Below, piece by piece: positions 48,213 to 60,155 of a stretch of 64,000 bases of DNA. Below the pieces are notes generated by a model. It searched no databases. It was not told the origin of the DNA and saw only the letters and a list, made by a program, of their open reading frames with translations. A program made the position numbers and the translations under genes. The stretch covers positions 806,001 to 870,000 of the forward strand of contig JAQJZZ010000007.1 in NCBI GenBank assembly GCA_030077755.1, read 5' to 3'. Position 1 is the first letter of the stretch. Every line of letters begins with the position of its first letter. The DNA is from Filosporella fistucella. Taxonomy: Eukaryota > Ascomycota > Leotiomycetes > Helotiales.

Positions 48213-51200
48213 ATGGACATACAATACCCGTACATAAAATCATCTTTTACTGTTCCCTGGGATTGCTGTGAGATAGGTTACGTGTCCATTTGAGTCGTAA
48301 CTTGCCATCCTAACGCCGAAGAGGAATAAATTCCTGGACAACGTCACGTATCTGGATTGGGTGACATACACATCCTATTGAGGACATGAAAAAATACCAA
48401 CTGGCCAAGCTACGACCAAATTCAATCATACTTTCTTTTAGCTAACATTCGCGAGGAAGCCGAAATGAATGAAATATTTCTAGCTTTCGTTCCCTCTGTC
48501 GCCGAAATCCCCTTATCCGAGCCTGTATCGGACGCTTTTAACAATATGGCCGGTCAGTAGAGACTACTGGCAACATAGTCATACTTTTTCCAGCAACCAA
48601 ATTGGGTATTAAAGCAAAGCGTCAATTAGGAGGTATGAACTACCAAAGTCGAAGAAAGTGCGTAATAGTTGGTCTCCCGAGCGAGTGGCGAAGTGGAAGG
48701 AAGACTGACCACGAGAGGTATTAATCCGAAGGCATTTCGAATCCGGCGTGCCTAAACTTGAAGATGGTCTCAAGAACTCTGTCATAATTGAGACATGGAG
48801 CAAAAGAGTTGGAATCTTTCGGGCCTAATGACTTCATCACATGATAATTCAGGACTCCTAGGTTTTAAATTGCTTTTACTTGCGGCTTGTGTTTTGTTAC
48901 TTGAATTTGGCTAGATGGAGTCCGAGGATCGTTGGAGATGGATCTCCATATGCCACCAAACTCCTCTTGGAAATGTTCCGCTCAATACAACCCATGCAGC
49001 ATCATCAGCTTCGTTACATCAAAGTCCAAGGTGTACTAGAGCTACCATCAGCCAAGTAGATGCGACACGAGATTGATACCATATCACGCTACTTTATCAT
49101 CTCCAATGGGACGATCGTCAAGTTCTATGAGTAGTTTGCATAGAATTCAAGCTTGTATTGTCCGAACATCTCCTTACCTTAGCGCCTTGAAAGTTGATGC
49201 CCAGCTGGAGGGCGCCGAATCTCCTCTGTGGAAGCCGAATGAATATATCGATTGTAGCAATCACCAAGATTGCGTTGGAAGTCACACGATGAAACCCATC
49301 TTTTTCTCTGGTCTTTCTGGTTAAGGAGATCAAGTGAAAGTAATTTTGCTTTATGTAGTATTTACAATTATATAGCTACGTATGTTTACATGTGTCAATT
49401 CTTTTTTTAGTCTACTTTTTTATTAACCCACGTCTCCGTCAAATCCATAGAACATCGCGATGCACGAAATCTACTTCAAGATTTTCAAACTAGCTTGTGA
49501 TTTCTACGATGCGAATTTGGTCTTTGGCCCGTATGTAACAATTCTTCACCATGAGCGTGCCTCTCTGCTCCCATTCCCTTGGCTATTTTTCATCGCCTAT
49601 GGCACTTAGGAGGGTTAGCACCTGTGATCCTATGTCCAAACACAGTAAAAGCAGAACGTGTGTTGAAACAGTTATTGTAAAATATTACAGATTACCGAAA
49701 ACGAAATATGTGTTACCAGCTTTGTTGAACAATTTGGTAATTTTTATAGTCTTGACTTGCGAAGTGGATATATAGGAGTCCAATAAGCAATAGAGTATCC
49801 TTAAGATTCAAAGATGAACTTAGAGATAGACTTGAAGAATTCTTCTGGAACTCTTCGGTACGTGCTTGAAAGAAATCATTATGTGCTCATAGCACACAGG
49901 AGGGATGCGATATACAACAGGGGTTAGTCTTAATTAGTTATAGCGAATAGAACAAAAAGCAAATGTGCAAATTTTTCCAGGTGCCCTAGTCTTTATAAGA
50001 ATCTAGATGTTTCCGGGTGTTTTGGGGCTGGACGAGTATTACGATATCAGCCAATGCCTTCTGCTATCTTTCACAAGATGAAGTCTCACAAGCGGGATAG
50101 CAAATATCTAAGCTTAAGGACGAACTTTTTTCAGATAACAGGAGGTGCTTAGAGTATCGAGTACTTTGGAGAAGTAACACGAAATGCAACAAATGATGTT
50201 GTCACTCTCTTTAAAATTGAAGATGTTGTTCGGGTAATTAAAAATATTTAGAGCTGAGGGGAACTTCTCTCGAATATCTTCACAGATCTCAGACTGCTAG
50301 GTACTCTGAAGGAATAGTGTAATATGCAATAGGAAATCTCTCAATCTAGATGAGGCGAAATTGCTTCTCATTTAAAGGGTTGGTAAGTGTCCAAACGTGG
50401 TGTATATTACTGAAAAAACTCAAAGTTCTCAGATTTCCAAAAACTTTCAGGACAATATGACATGCAACACAACTCTGAGCGTTGATTGTCCCAGTTTATC
50501 AGGTATATCTCTGAGATTACTCAAAGTACCCATATTTCTCAGAACTTTCGGAGCAATGCGATACGCAACAAAACTCTTAATATCGATTGTCCAAGCCCGA
50601 TGTATATCTCTGAAATAACTCAGATTACTCGGATTTCCGAGAACTTTTAGAGAGAAGCGATATGCAACAAATCATAATCGGCTATTGTACAAATATAGAA
50701 TGTAGGTCTGAAATAACTGATTGTTCTCAGATTTTTGAGAAATTAGGTAGAACTGCGACGTGCAACAAGATTGGATATAGGATCGTAAGAGAGGTAGCGT
50801 AGTGGTAGTGGAGGTAGTGGAGAGATATGCAGGAAATGAGCTTGAATTGGGCAGGCTGTTAGACTTCGCGGTTAAACGTGCTTGAATTGAGGGGATTCTG
50901 AATCAAAAAGCGAGAGAAGCATGAACACAAGCTGGCATGAACAAAAACACCCATTGGGCTGTCACACCCTCACCAAAGTATATATGCCAGTGACCTGATT
51001 AACATTGCTGAAAACAGTATACACTATGCACAACTGCAATAGCAGCTCGAAGGAAGTAGGGACGCCTTCAATGCTTCTGCCCCTAGACGCCAACCCGCTA
51101 AAAGACAAGGTCTTCACCACCACGAAAATGCATGTAAAAACCACCGAAAAGCAAAGCCATGATCCGCCCGCCCAGTCTTGACTCATCTAACGCATCCATC

Positions 51201-51222
51201 ATCATCCACACATGTACTCGCA
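48213..51222. other. 3-kb gene-poor region with a degenerate tandem repeat
   Basis: No gene is recognised on either strand. Frames at 48609-48803 (-), 49073-49324 (+) and 49551-49775 (+) lack any family signature and do not splice into one another. The right half holds repeated ~100 bp units (50399-50780, with weaker traces from about 49,800). The 3' trailers of the flanking complex I and SPT2 genes also lie here. Confidence 0.55.
50399..50780 (+). repeat. Degenerate ~100-bp tandem repeat, about four units
   Basis: Units start near 50401, 50503, 50602 and 50702 (spacing 99-102). Each has a GTATATCTCTGA-like start, an ACTCAGATT...CTCAGA.TTTCCGAGAACTTT centre and GCGATATGCAACAA near the end. 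Similar GCAACAA pieces at about 50,180 and 49,900 suggest a longer, older array. I see no coding potential. Confidence 0.6.
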
Positions 51223-52206
51223 TTATCGTCTCGATTTGGCCATGGCAGCGAGTCTCCGACGTTTCTCTTCCTTCTCCCGCTTGAGCCTGTTTTCCTCCGC
51301 CAATGCCTCAGCATCTTCTCTACGGGCAATCTTGGCTGCTAGTTCTTCTTCTTCGTCTACTTCGAATGCGGCTGCTTCCATGTCGGAGGATACGTCTGAG
51401 GCGTAATCTTCTTCCTCTTCCTCTTCCTCCTCGCTAACATAAGCGTAACGAGCAGAACTACCATATCTGTCTCTTCCACGATCATGACCTCTGTCGTATC
51501 GTGAGGAAGATGCTGAAGCAGAGGATTTTGATGCCGCGTTTGGACCACCAGGTTTTGGACGAGCGGTTCCAGCATATCCAGTTGTCGCTGTAGCTGCCTT
51601 CTTGACCTTCTTCTCAACCACTGGCTCCGCAGGTGTTTTTCGACCTGTATCCTTCGCACCATTACGTCCATTCTTTAGTGGGGTTTGACCAGATTTGCTG
51701 AATTTGCTGTCCGCTCCAAGATTTTTCTGGATGTTCTTCCCCTTCTGTAGTCTCATCTCCTCCCTCTCCCGTTTGCTCGGTAGCTTCTCGATCTTCTTGT
51801 GTTGGATCTTTCCCACCTGTCCCAAAGTCGCTTGCGCTGCCTTACCTCGAGCCATGATCTCTGCATATGAACCCTTCTTCGGTGGGGCTTTTGGCGCATC
51901 GCTGGTTGGAGGTGGTGTTGGGTGTCCATTCTTGAAACCGGCGGTGGAGGGACTGGGGAGGGGTGTTCTGCCATTTGTACCAAGCTTCATCTTTGCCATC
52001 GGGGCATCCACTACTGAAGACCTCTGAGTCTGAATGACAGGCCTTGAAGAGTTAGCAGCAGGCGGATTCGGCCTCTGGATCTTGTCAACTGGCTTCCGCA
52101 AGTCGCCATCGGCTTTGCGCTTCGGGGGGAGAACGATGTCTTGGGTTGAGTCTTTGGAGCTGGGCTCCCCAGTGATCTGGGCTAGAAGATCCCCGATCTT
52201 GACCAT
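51223..52206 (-). CDS. SPT2: Spt2 family chromatin protein
   Basis: A single exon of 327 residues from the ATG at 52206 (MVKIGDLLAQITGEPS); the frame is open upstream to 52281 without further support. A long, basic, low-complexity region rich in Pro, Ser, Lys and Ala precedes an acidic run (SEEEEEEEED) and the conserved C-terminal block YASDVSSDMEAAAFEVDEEE, then a basic coiled helix ending AAMAKSRR. This C-terminal block is the signature of Spt2, a histone H3/H4-binding chaperone that suppresses spurious transcription and acts with elongating RNA polymerase II. Nuclear localisation is expected from the many basic clusters. Confidence 0.85.
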   Translation of the reverse strand: MVKIGDLLAQITGEPSSKDSTQDIVLPPKRKADGDLRKPVDKIQRPNPPAANSSRPVIQTQRSSVVDAPMAKMKLGTNGRTPLPSPSTAGFKNGHPTPPPTSDAPKAPPKKGSYAEIMARGKAAQATLGQVGKIQHKKIEKLPSKREREEMRLQKGKNIQKNLGADSKFSKSGQTPLKNGRNGAKDTGRKTPAEPVVEKKVKKAATATTGYAGTARPKPGGPNAASKSSASASSSRYDRGHDRGRDRYGSSARYAYVSEEEEEEEEDYASDVSSDMEAAAFEVDEEEELAAKIARREDAEALAEENRLKREKEEKRRRLAAMAKSRR

Positions 52207-53392
52207 TGTGTAAGTATGTTGCTGAGTGTCGAGGACAAAGAAGACTACAACGTACCGGCATCGTGGTGGCGTGAATGACACCGAATTTAAGAGAATATGG
52301 AAGTGACTATCAACAGGTTGGGACGCAGATCGCGTGAATAGGCGGCAAAGGTGAATTCATGAGAACATCTAGCAAATCATATGCTTGTGGGCGAAAGCGA
52401 GTACTATTTCGAGTCGCGTGACTGCGTCTCCTAACTTGTGTGGTATTTTGAGGATTGGTTGAATCGTGAGGACTCACGAGTTTGCGATAAAGAAATCCCC
52501 AGAACAAGGATGCTAGCGAAGTGGCACGTGAGGTATTTGCCAAGACCGGAGGCTTTTCTGAATGGAGGCTTTTATATTATTGATCCCTGGGAATGAACCG
52601 TTCGTGTATTGAAGAGGTGAATCATTTATGGCAATACTATATCGTCGCAATTAGAAGAAGTGCAAACCTATCAGAAATATTCTACAGCAGTTAAAAAGTC
52701 TGTCTTCCTCTGAATTTCCAGAGCAACAGGTCTGAATCGTTTCCAAAAATAGCACGGCAATTATTCATATCTGGCTGAAGGATGAAAAGAACACGAGTAC
52801 TTCTTATTATGGCAGTAACGCTGACAGTGTCATGTTGGATCTTATCAGCAGCATGGGCCAGATGATTCCAACTCGAGTTTAATAATGTGTATTGATGAAT
52901 GACCTCGGTTTCTCTTTTGGAGATGCAGTTTGGGGCTCCCAGCAGATATGCCTCTTCCGGATGAGTGCACTATGCACCTATCTTGTCTTTCTTGTAGCTC
53001 CCTGAGAACCAATATCGACAGCGAGCAATGCTCATTCCCTAAAACGTCGAAGTACCTAGACATAAGTATGCCCACAAATCCCCAGTATCAGAAACACACA
53101 TCACCCAGCAAATCAAATCTTCTTTCTTATGAAAAATTGCAGGAGTGAAATCTCCTTCATTGGGTATTATTCTTTTCATACGCCAGAGCCGTCCATGCCG
53201 CCCGCCCCAGGACTCCCCGTAATGCATCAAGTCATCGATACCTTGACAATCGAGAATACCTCCATTCATCTGCCTGGGTTCCTCTATCCAGTAGCGTTTC
53301 GTACAATCCGCCTCAAATCTGCCTCCCAAGCTTCTTCCACTCAATTTCTATCGTCGTAGCAGCCCTTTTTGCTTCTCCCTCCAAGAACAGGT
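52207..53392. other. Intergenic region between SPT2 and LSM2
   Basis: It holds the SPT2 promoter and the LSM2 3' end. Open frames at 52310-52543 (-), 52845-53075 (-) and 53039-53344 (-) have no recognisable motifs and no convincing splice links. I see no RNA gene. Confidence 0.45.
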
Positions 53393-53862
53393 TTATTTCG
53401 CTTTCGAAGCTTGGTTTGCAGCCTCCCTCCTTGTAGCTGTCAAGAAATCAGTATTTCACCTCTTCAAGATATAAAGTACATACCATCTTCCAATAACGCA
53501 GTATCTACTGCGCTCCCTGGCAAATGCACATATCTGACCACACTACCTCTAATAAACACGTTCTTGACCGAAGACTATTCAATCCCAAATCAGCAACTGT
53601 CCAGCTTAACCCTGTCGCGCGCGTTCTTGGTCATGGGGAGAGACAAACAAGATGTGGATATTTCAGCTCCTCAACGACTTGTATATCATCAAGCTTGATA
53701 TTGAGGTATTGATCGACTGATTTGAGGGTACCGCGGATCTGGATATCGTTCTTGAGCTCGACGGTGACTTCGTGGTCGACGAGGGTCTTGAAGAAGCTTC
53801 AGGAATTAGCTTTATTTATCTCACTAGAAGACAACAATGGATACGAACCTGAAGAAAAGCAT
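53393..53862 (-). CDS. LSM2: U6 snRNA-associated Sm-like protein LSm2
   Basis: Four exons assembled by eye: 53862-53849 (14 nt), 53796-53649, 53574-53484, 53436-53393; total 297 nt, 98 residues. The protein starts MLFFSFFKTLVDHEVTVELK, carries the Sm1 motif (NDIQIRGTLKSVDQYLNIKL) and the Sm2 motif (FIRGSVVRYVHLP), and ends with the basic tail typical of LSm2. It forms part of the Lsm2-8 ring on U6 snRNA in splicing and of Lsm1-7 in mRNA decay. The 14-nt first exon and small exons explain why no long open frame appears. All splice sites are GT-AG, and phases agree at each junction. Confidence 0.9.
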
Positions 53863-56800
53863 CTTTGGGGAATTGAGCGCGGTGAAGGTTTTGGAATTGC
53901 TGTGATGTTGTGTTGGTGTTTGTTAGGCAGAATGTGTTTTTGCCTTGGCTTTTAGGGTGAGACATTGAGAGCGCGGGGTGTGAGGCGGGGCAACTTTCAT
54001 CTGGTCACTTTTGATCAGAGGGGAGGGAAAGAATGTCGGCAGAGGTTTGATTTCAGATAAAATAGATGTAATTATAGGATTTTGGCAGAGTACATTGTTG
54101 AGTTTTTGGTCAACCCGAAATCGTAGCATTTATCTCCTACTGTGTTCACCTTCTGTTAACTTACTAACATTATTGGTCCATCTTGCAACATTTTGACATG
54201 CATTGTCTGCACCATTCAATCTGTTATCCAGGAAATTTCAACACCGAGCAGCACCAAGAATATATGTAGGGACTAGAGAGTACGTTTGCGCAGGCATATC
54301 TCTACCAGGAAAATTCTTGACTTGCTGACACCAATCCCAAAGTCTCCTCCTCTCTGCAAGTTCACGTTTCAATTACTCACTCTTCCTCTCGTCTTGATCA
54401 GGTCCATCTCTAAATTTGTATGAGTAGAATTCTGTCTGAGGTATCTTAGGAAGAATAAAAAATTGGATTTTTAAGACTATATTCACAATTGGAAACCCTC
54501 AACTTTGAAGCCGGGTTGCGAATTTGCTGGTACAGAGGTACAAACGAGTGTGCATCATGAGAATTCTCCTCGAAAATAACTGCCATATATCTTAAAACAA
54601 AGCATACTAGCTTCGAGGAATCCATGGAAAGTTTCTTACTAAGTTGGCTCCTAGTTAGGAGTATGAGGACAAAAGAACAGGGCTCAGGGTTACACAGAGT
54701 ACAATCGAAGATGAATACAATTTACATGAGCAGGAACAACGTCAGTGACTATTTCATTTCAACATCTTTAACTGGAATCCAACTATCCGATTGGTATTCA
54801 GAAGTAAAAGAGACTTCAATACAATATAGTAGGTATTGAATATCAAAGTCGCAGGTTGTGAGGTGCAATTATCAGGAGACACCATCCTCTGCACATGAGA
54901 GATAAAAAATGTACCATGATTGCAATGGAATTGAAGACTGTCCAAGTTAGATACACTAACGGAGGTATTCCAAGTAGTGAGGTATTCCAAGTAGTGAGGT
55001 ATTCCAAGTAGTGAGGAAGCAAGGACTTGAAGAAGAGAAAGGGAGCCCACCATATGTGAACAACCGTGAATGCTGGTTTGCTTACATAAGCGCGTGACAA
55101 GCGCTTGTTGCGCAATTTCGCACCTGTTCTGTTGCAGCAGCGATCGACTGCTTGCAAGCAGTCGCTTCTCTTATGTACCAAATCAAGATGCAATGCACCT
55201 ACATTGATCAGGAGGTGAGCATGCAAGCCAAGCTCCCCCAAAACATTCTGGTCGCCTTTTCTCTTCTCAATCCAGCGCTCAATCGGCACCCCGCACATTT
55301 GAAGACATCTCACATTTCGAATATATCTTAGAATGCTCAGGACTTCCGGAAAGTGTCTTGAATCTTGGCAGAACGTGCAGAAAATCGACACAATGTCCTG
55401 GTCGGTGCTGCCTGCCTAAAATGTCTCAGGTTGCAGTAGTATACAGTCACCTACAGAGAATAGGTGCCCTTCATCCTTAGGATAAGAGTTCAGTACCCGT
55501 TCTGTGTCCATCGTATCAGATGGCACCCGGTCCTCGAGGAGTATTGCCCTAAGTTGTAGCTTTCTTCCTCAGCTAGAATCAATGCAGTACGAGGCAAGAG
55601 CCAAGAGTCATTCTTGGTTTCTTCCCACACGTCTGGAGATTGTATCATAACCAGAAAATAGCACTGGCACATCAGGGCGTGACATGGACAAGACCGGTGG
55701 CTCTAAGCCCTGAGAAGTGCCCATAGAAGAGGATCTGAACTTGAGAACTGCATACGGACCCGCCCAGGAGGGAAGTTAAGCTTCCAAGGGGTGTCAGACT
55801 GCGAACAACTCCCAAATGCTTGAGTTTTAGTTTCAACAAGCTTGCTTGAATGACAGAAGCGGCTCAACCTGATTTCCTTACACGCAAACTGATGCAAATC
55901 CATGACAGATGAGACATAGCAGCCTCTCGGGGTATCTGCTTGCATAATAATCAACTCAAAATTCGGACTTTGGTTACGGTGTTTTGTTGATTTCCTTTTT
56001 TCTTTGTGCAAAGCGTCAAATTTGTCATGCTCAACTTTTTCTCGTGCTTCTTCGTCCTGCAGGTCCATCCTTCGCGTATGGCAAGGATGTTTCGTGGGAA
56101 GACGGGTAGGTGAAAAAAACCTCGCCTCGTGCCGCGAATCTCGATTGCAAATTAAGATCTGTGTTTCGAGCCAGGTTGTGTCCAAATACTTGCAATCTGG
56201 ATTCTGGCCAGCGAGATTCCTTGTTGAAAATCTCCTCGAGCTCCAGATCTTGGGATAATTCTTGGATCATGAGTATTTTGTTCGTTCAATGAGCTGCCTG
56301 GCGGTCCGACTTCCACCCGTTCTTCCATATCTTGACAGAATAAGCCTCGATGTCTGGCATACAAAGACATGCATCGACTTTGTGGCACAATAGGTGAGTT
56401 TTTATGGACTGAGAACTGTCCTATCCGAGCTCTCATGTAGGACAAATTTTGTGTATCTCGGCATCATTGGAAAAAGTGGGTTTAGGACGCAAGGAAGATG
56501 TGCGTGCGGGGTGCAAGAAATCTGGGACCTGACACTTGTTGATCGCGGGAGTTGGGAATCTTATTCCGAGCATGGCAATGCCTTCGTTCTTACCAAATCA
56601 GGGTAGCTTCCTGTACTCTACTGCAGGCGCGGGCCGGCTGAATACCGCTGTCAAGGATGATGGCGAATCAAGATTTCATCCAAACTTTTCCGCAAGCATC
56701 TAGATTGCTGACACTCAACGTTTGAAGGTCGAGGTCGAGACCAGACATTGGTGAAGGATATCCTAGCCATTCAAAGCACAAGCACTGTCCAACAAGAGTC

Positions 56801-57068
56801 GCTCCTTCGTCTGTTTCTGCTACCATACTTGCTCGTATTTCATATGTTTCGCGGTCGGGTATACCATTTCTAGCTCTGTGCAGCCATGAGACTAATACGG
56901 AAGTCACAATCGTAGTACAAATACTGTTCAACCCTGTCCTCTCACATGCTTTTGTATTTCTGTCCTTCAACCTCATTCACTGCTCTTCATTCCCTCTCCA
57001 TTCATAGACACATTGAGATTATTCTCTGCTATCAAGCTCCTTGTTCCTTGCTTCTCCTTACAAGAAAG
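53863..57068. other. 3.2-kb region without a recognised gene; possible minus-strand hypothetical gene
   Basis: Open stretches on the minus strand at 56270-56031, 56185-55703 and 55391-54843 are moderately long, but I could not join them with consistent splice sites and they resemble no family I know. The stretch at 56976-56668 (-) is likewise unassigned. A degraded or lineage-specific gene is possible. The left 700 bp contain the LSM2 promoter and the right end the promoter of the pathogen-related gene. A 17 bp repeat lies at 54962-55012. Confidence 0.4.
54962..55012 (+). repeat. 17-bp unit repeated three times
   Basis: GAGGTATTCCAAGTAGT repeated exactly at 54962-54978, 54979-54995 and 54996-55012, followed by a further GAGG. 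The period is not a multiple of three, so copy-number change would shift any reading frame. Confidence 0.85.
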
Positions 57069-58064
57069 ATGGCTGCAGCAGATGTTGAAGCACAACCTGT
57101 TGAAGCTCCTGCTCTTCCAGACTATCTCCTAGATCCCAACGCAACGCTGAAGGATGATAGTGCAAAATGGAGATACGGCAAGGCACCAGACTATACTACC
57201 ACGAGAAGAGTCTATGAGGAGAGTGAGTATCAGCCAGCATCTTGAAATCAGGGTCTTTTCTTGCCGTTTTGATCTGCTAATCATCACACAGCCAAAACCA
57301 AGTCCCACGAAACAGCAAGTCTGCCGGATCTCGTCGAGAATCTAGTCAAGAACTGGGAGGTCGAAGCCAGTTTCAAGCCTGATATCGATGACTGGCGAAC
57401 AATCGACCGTCCCAACTACACATTCTCCATCAATGGCGGACAACCTCAATCTGCAGAACATATGCTGAAAGTCGGCACATACAATGCTATCATTACAGCA
57501 AATGATTTCTACAGTCCAGAGAATTCAGACTTCTCAGCAAGCCACAAGACATTCAAGCGAATGATGCCAACTTTTGCATGGGAGGTTTTGGAAGTGTATA
57601 GTGGACCACCAGTCGTGGCATTCAAGTGGCGTCATTGGGGAACAATGAAGAACGATTACGTTGGCTTCAACGAGTAAGATGTCTTTTCACTCTTGCTCAT
57701 ATTTGTTCTAATAATTCGCAGCAAAGGGGAGAAAATTACTGCCAAAGCCCACGGCGGCCCAATCAATATACAAGGCATCACTATCGCCAAGGTTGACGAT
57801 AAAGTCCGGCTGCAGAGCGTAGAGACTTGGTTCGACCCAATGGAAATGTTTCGTCAGATTTCCCCGAATGGAGATGTGACTCGGACGAAAAATGCAGTGA
57901 AGGAAGGGGTCGACCTAGCGACACAATTGCATGGCGATGATGGGCTGTCGCACGAATTGGAGGATTTGAATTCTGCAGCAGGTGGAGATGCGATGAAAGC
58001 TCATGAAGAACTGAGCAAGAGCGTCAGCGCTAGCGGAGCTTGCCCATTTATTGCAAAGGAATAA
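57069..58064 (+). CDS. Pathogen-related protein, NTF2/SnoaL-like fold
   Basis: Three exons (57069-57222, 57292-57673, 57722-58064; 879 nt) encode 292 residues. Introns are 69 and 48 bp with GTGAGT and GTAAGA donors. LPDYLLDPNATLKDD, KWRYGKAPDYTTTRRVYEE, SHKTFKRMMPTFAWEVLEV and VVAFKWRHWG are hallmarks of the family first named after plant pathogen-related protein and widespread in ascomycetes. The core looks like a small NTF2-like alpha+beta barrel (SnoaL-type). No catalytic role is established for the fungal members, and no signal peptide or membrane segment is present. The C-terminal ~50 residues are Ala/Ser/Glu-rich and end CPFIAKE. Confidence 0.85.
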
Positions 58065-58758
58065 GCAAGAAACATGTTTGGAAATGTTGCATGTCCTTTA
58101 GCTTGACAGTCGTGTCCTCATATAGATTGAGATTTGCACTCTTTTAAACATATAACAAAAAGTGCAATAAATCCTCTCTGCACATGTTGTCTCCTTGCAT
58201 GCGGCCCTATTAATCTTTAATATGCCAGCATCAACTTCAATGTAGCTAGAAATTCTTCTCCTGACATTTTCACAGTGTGCGAAACTTCAGCTTGAAGTCC
58301 CCCCCTTGATCTAAATCAGATCATTCAGAGCTTATAAAAGCTTTCCGGGAGTAGCATCTATCAGAGAAGAAAGCAATGAACGCAAAATTCCTCTTCGCAA
58401 ACTCTAAAATGGAGGATATCTCAGCATCTGACAGATGGTAAATTCGAATTGGGTTGCGATGACTTGAGGCGGGTCAATAATATGGACCTTGCTGTTACTC
58501 TCTCATATTCAGACTATCGATGAAAGTTGGCGATATAGTGCATACTTTCAAATCATTTCTTTCTAGGTTTAAGTTTCTTGATTTTAAGCAAATAAAGGTC
58601 AATATTTCTCAAGTTCAACTTGCAGATGATTCTCTAACCGCATTCGGAGCTAGCGCATGATTAGTCATCCAAAATATTGTCGCAGCATCAGAATCTCTGA
58701 GCATCTCGAAATTTGGGCATCAGTACACACATCACCTGTACTCCTCACAAACCTCACA
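58065..58758. other. Intergenic region
   Basis: About 700 bp with the 3' end of the pathogen-related gene and the promoter of the ribosomal protein gene. The frame that runs into the next gene from 58657 is open but its upstream residues do not look like a targeting peptide. Nothing else is seen. Confidence 0.5.
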
Positions 58759-59394
58759 ATGCTGAGCAGAACAATCAGAAAGTCCATTCTGGACACACGG
58801 ATATCGTCATCCGCGCTCCCACCCACCTTCCTCCTCCCAAGCCGCGCCCGCTACTTTAACTCTACAACCCAACATGTAGACCCTCCACCTTCCGCACTCG
58901 AAACCTCACCTCTTCTCTCAGAATCAACAAAACCTGCTAGAATCCATAAACGATCTGCGCCTCCTCCTCCCCCCCCTACGGAAACACCACTCACACTCTC
59001 TTCCTCCGTTAAAGAGCTTCTTCCCCTGCTCTCAGCCCAACCAGACCACTACATCAGTACCCACATCCATGGGAAACCGTATCTCGTCACCATAGGCGAC
59101 ACCATCCGTCTCCCCTTCCACATGCCAGGCGTTGTTCCCGGCGATGTGCTACGATTAAATAGAGCTTCGAGTATTGGATCTCGAGACTATACTCTGAAAG
59201 GGGCGCCGTACGTGGATGAGAGATTGTTTGAGTGTAGGGCGAGAGTTATGGGTACGGAGAGTGAGCCGTTGAGAATTAAGGAGAAGACGAAGAGGAGGAA
59301 CAGGAAGATTAAGACGGTGCAGAGTAAACATAAGAGTACGATTCTGAAGATTGCGGAGCTGAGAATTAAGGATTTGGAAGAGTTGGAGGGATAA
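58759..59394 (+). CDS. MRPL49: Mitochondrial large-subunit ribosomal protein bL21m
   Basis: A single exon encoding 211 residues. The chosen ATG gives an N-terminal arginine-rich mitochondrial presequence (MLSRTIRKSILDTRISS); the frame is open back to 58657. The middle is Pro-rich. The bL21 domain follows: YISTHIHGKPYLVTIGDTI, then LPFHMPGVVPGDVLRLNR, SIGSRDYTLKGAPYV and a basic KTKRRNRKIKTVQSKHK segment that contacts rRNA. It corresponds to yeast Mrpl49, a component of the mitochondrial 54S subunit. Confidence 0.85.
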   Translation: MLSRTIRKSILDTRISSSALPPTFLLPSRARYFNSTTQHVDPPPSALETSPLLSESTKPARIHKRSAPPPPPPTETPLTLSSSVKELLPLLSAQPDHYISTHIHGKPYLVTIGDTIRLPFHMPGVVPGDVLRLNRASSIGSRDYTLKGAPYVDERLFECRARVMGTESEPLRIKEKTKRRNRKIKTVQSKHKSTILKIAELRIKDLEELEG

Positions 59395-60155
59395 GGAAAA
59401 AGAGATGGAGCGTGTTAGGGGAAGGCAGTGCATGTATGATATGATATCTGGTTGTCCGGAGGTGGATATTTCCTGCAGTGAGCGCCGATGTTTATCGGTT
59501 TGAATCTGCCCGAGTTGCCTGTCTCGTCACGGGACTGTCAATTGTATACTATCTGCTCTCATTCTGGGCCTCGATGACTGCTAGCAATGATGTATTTATT
59601 GGATGATAATTAAAATCCTGGTCCAGACCCCCAATTGTTCAATATCAAGGGGTATCTGCATCCCATGCTCGAGACAGTCATCTCGCTGGGCTTTTCAATG
59701 CAAGATCAACGTTATAGGGCTGAAGCCTAACATCCAATCTATTTCCAGCAGAAATGATCCTTCTCCAAACCATCCTCTAGGCGTTTCTTTTCCCTATCTT
59801 GTTGCCTTCATTTTCACCTATTCGAGTCATCCGAGTTTCAGCTCCAGCCTTCATCCGAAGCCGTGCAGCCTTACCCCTGACCAAAATCACCACCGCCGTT
59901 CAGCCCATTGCTTGACTGGACCACGGCAAGAGATTTTATCTAGATTATATCTGTTGCTGAGAGTTGAGTGGCTCTCTCGTCTTTGTCGAAACTCAGCCTC
60001 GCTCGGAGGAAGGCCCGAAAGACTCCTTTTTTTGGGCGGGATGGGTGCATTGTGTCTGGATGATATCCGGTTTATGGATATGTTCTAGACCTTTTTCCTT
60101 GGTTGCACTACCAACTGATGTATTATTTTGGCTTTTATTTGATGTATTTGTTGAA
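59395..60155. other. Intergenic region, possible extra 5' exons of the DUF3433 gene
   Basis: Open frames at 59603-60088 and 59964-60194 (+) overlap in different frames and show no family motif. The second is in frame with the short first exon I propose for the next gene, so the true start may lie upstream of 60156. No RNA gene or repeat noticed. Confidence 0.4.

Noticed and set aside
51357..51983. Frames overlapping SPT2 on both strands
   Set aside because: Low-complexity shadows of the SPT2 coding sequence.
59603..60088. 161-codon plus-strand frame upstream of the DUF3433 gene
   Set aside because: No family motif, biased composition, and it overlaps another frame. Not enough to call a gene.
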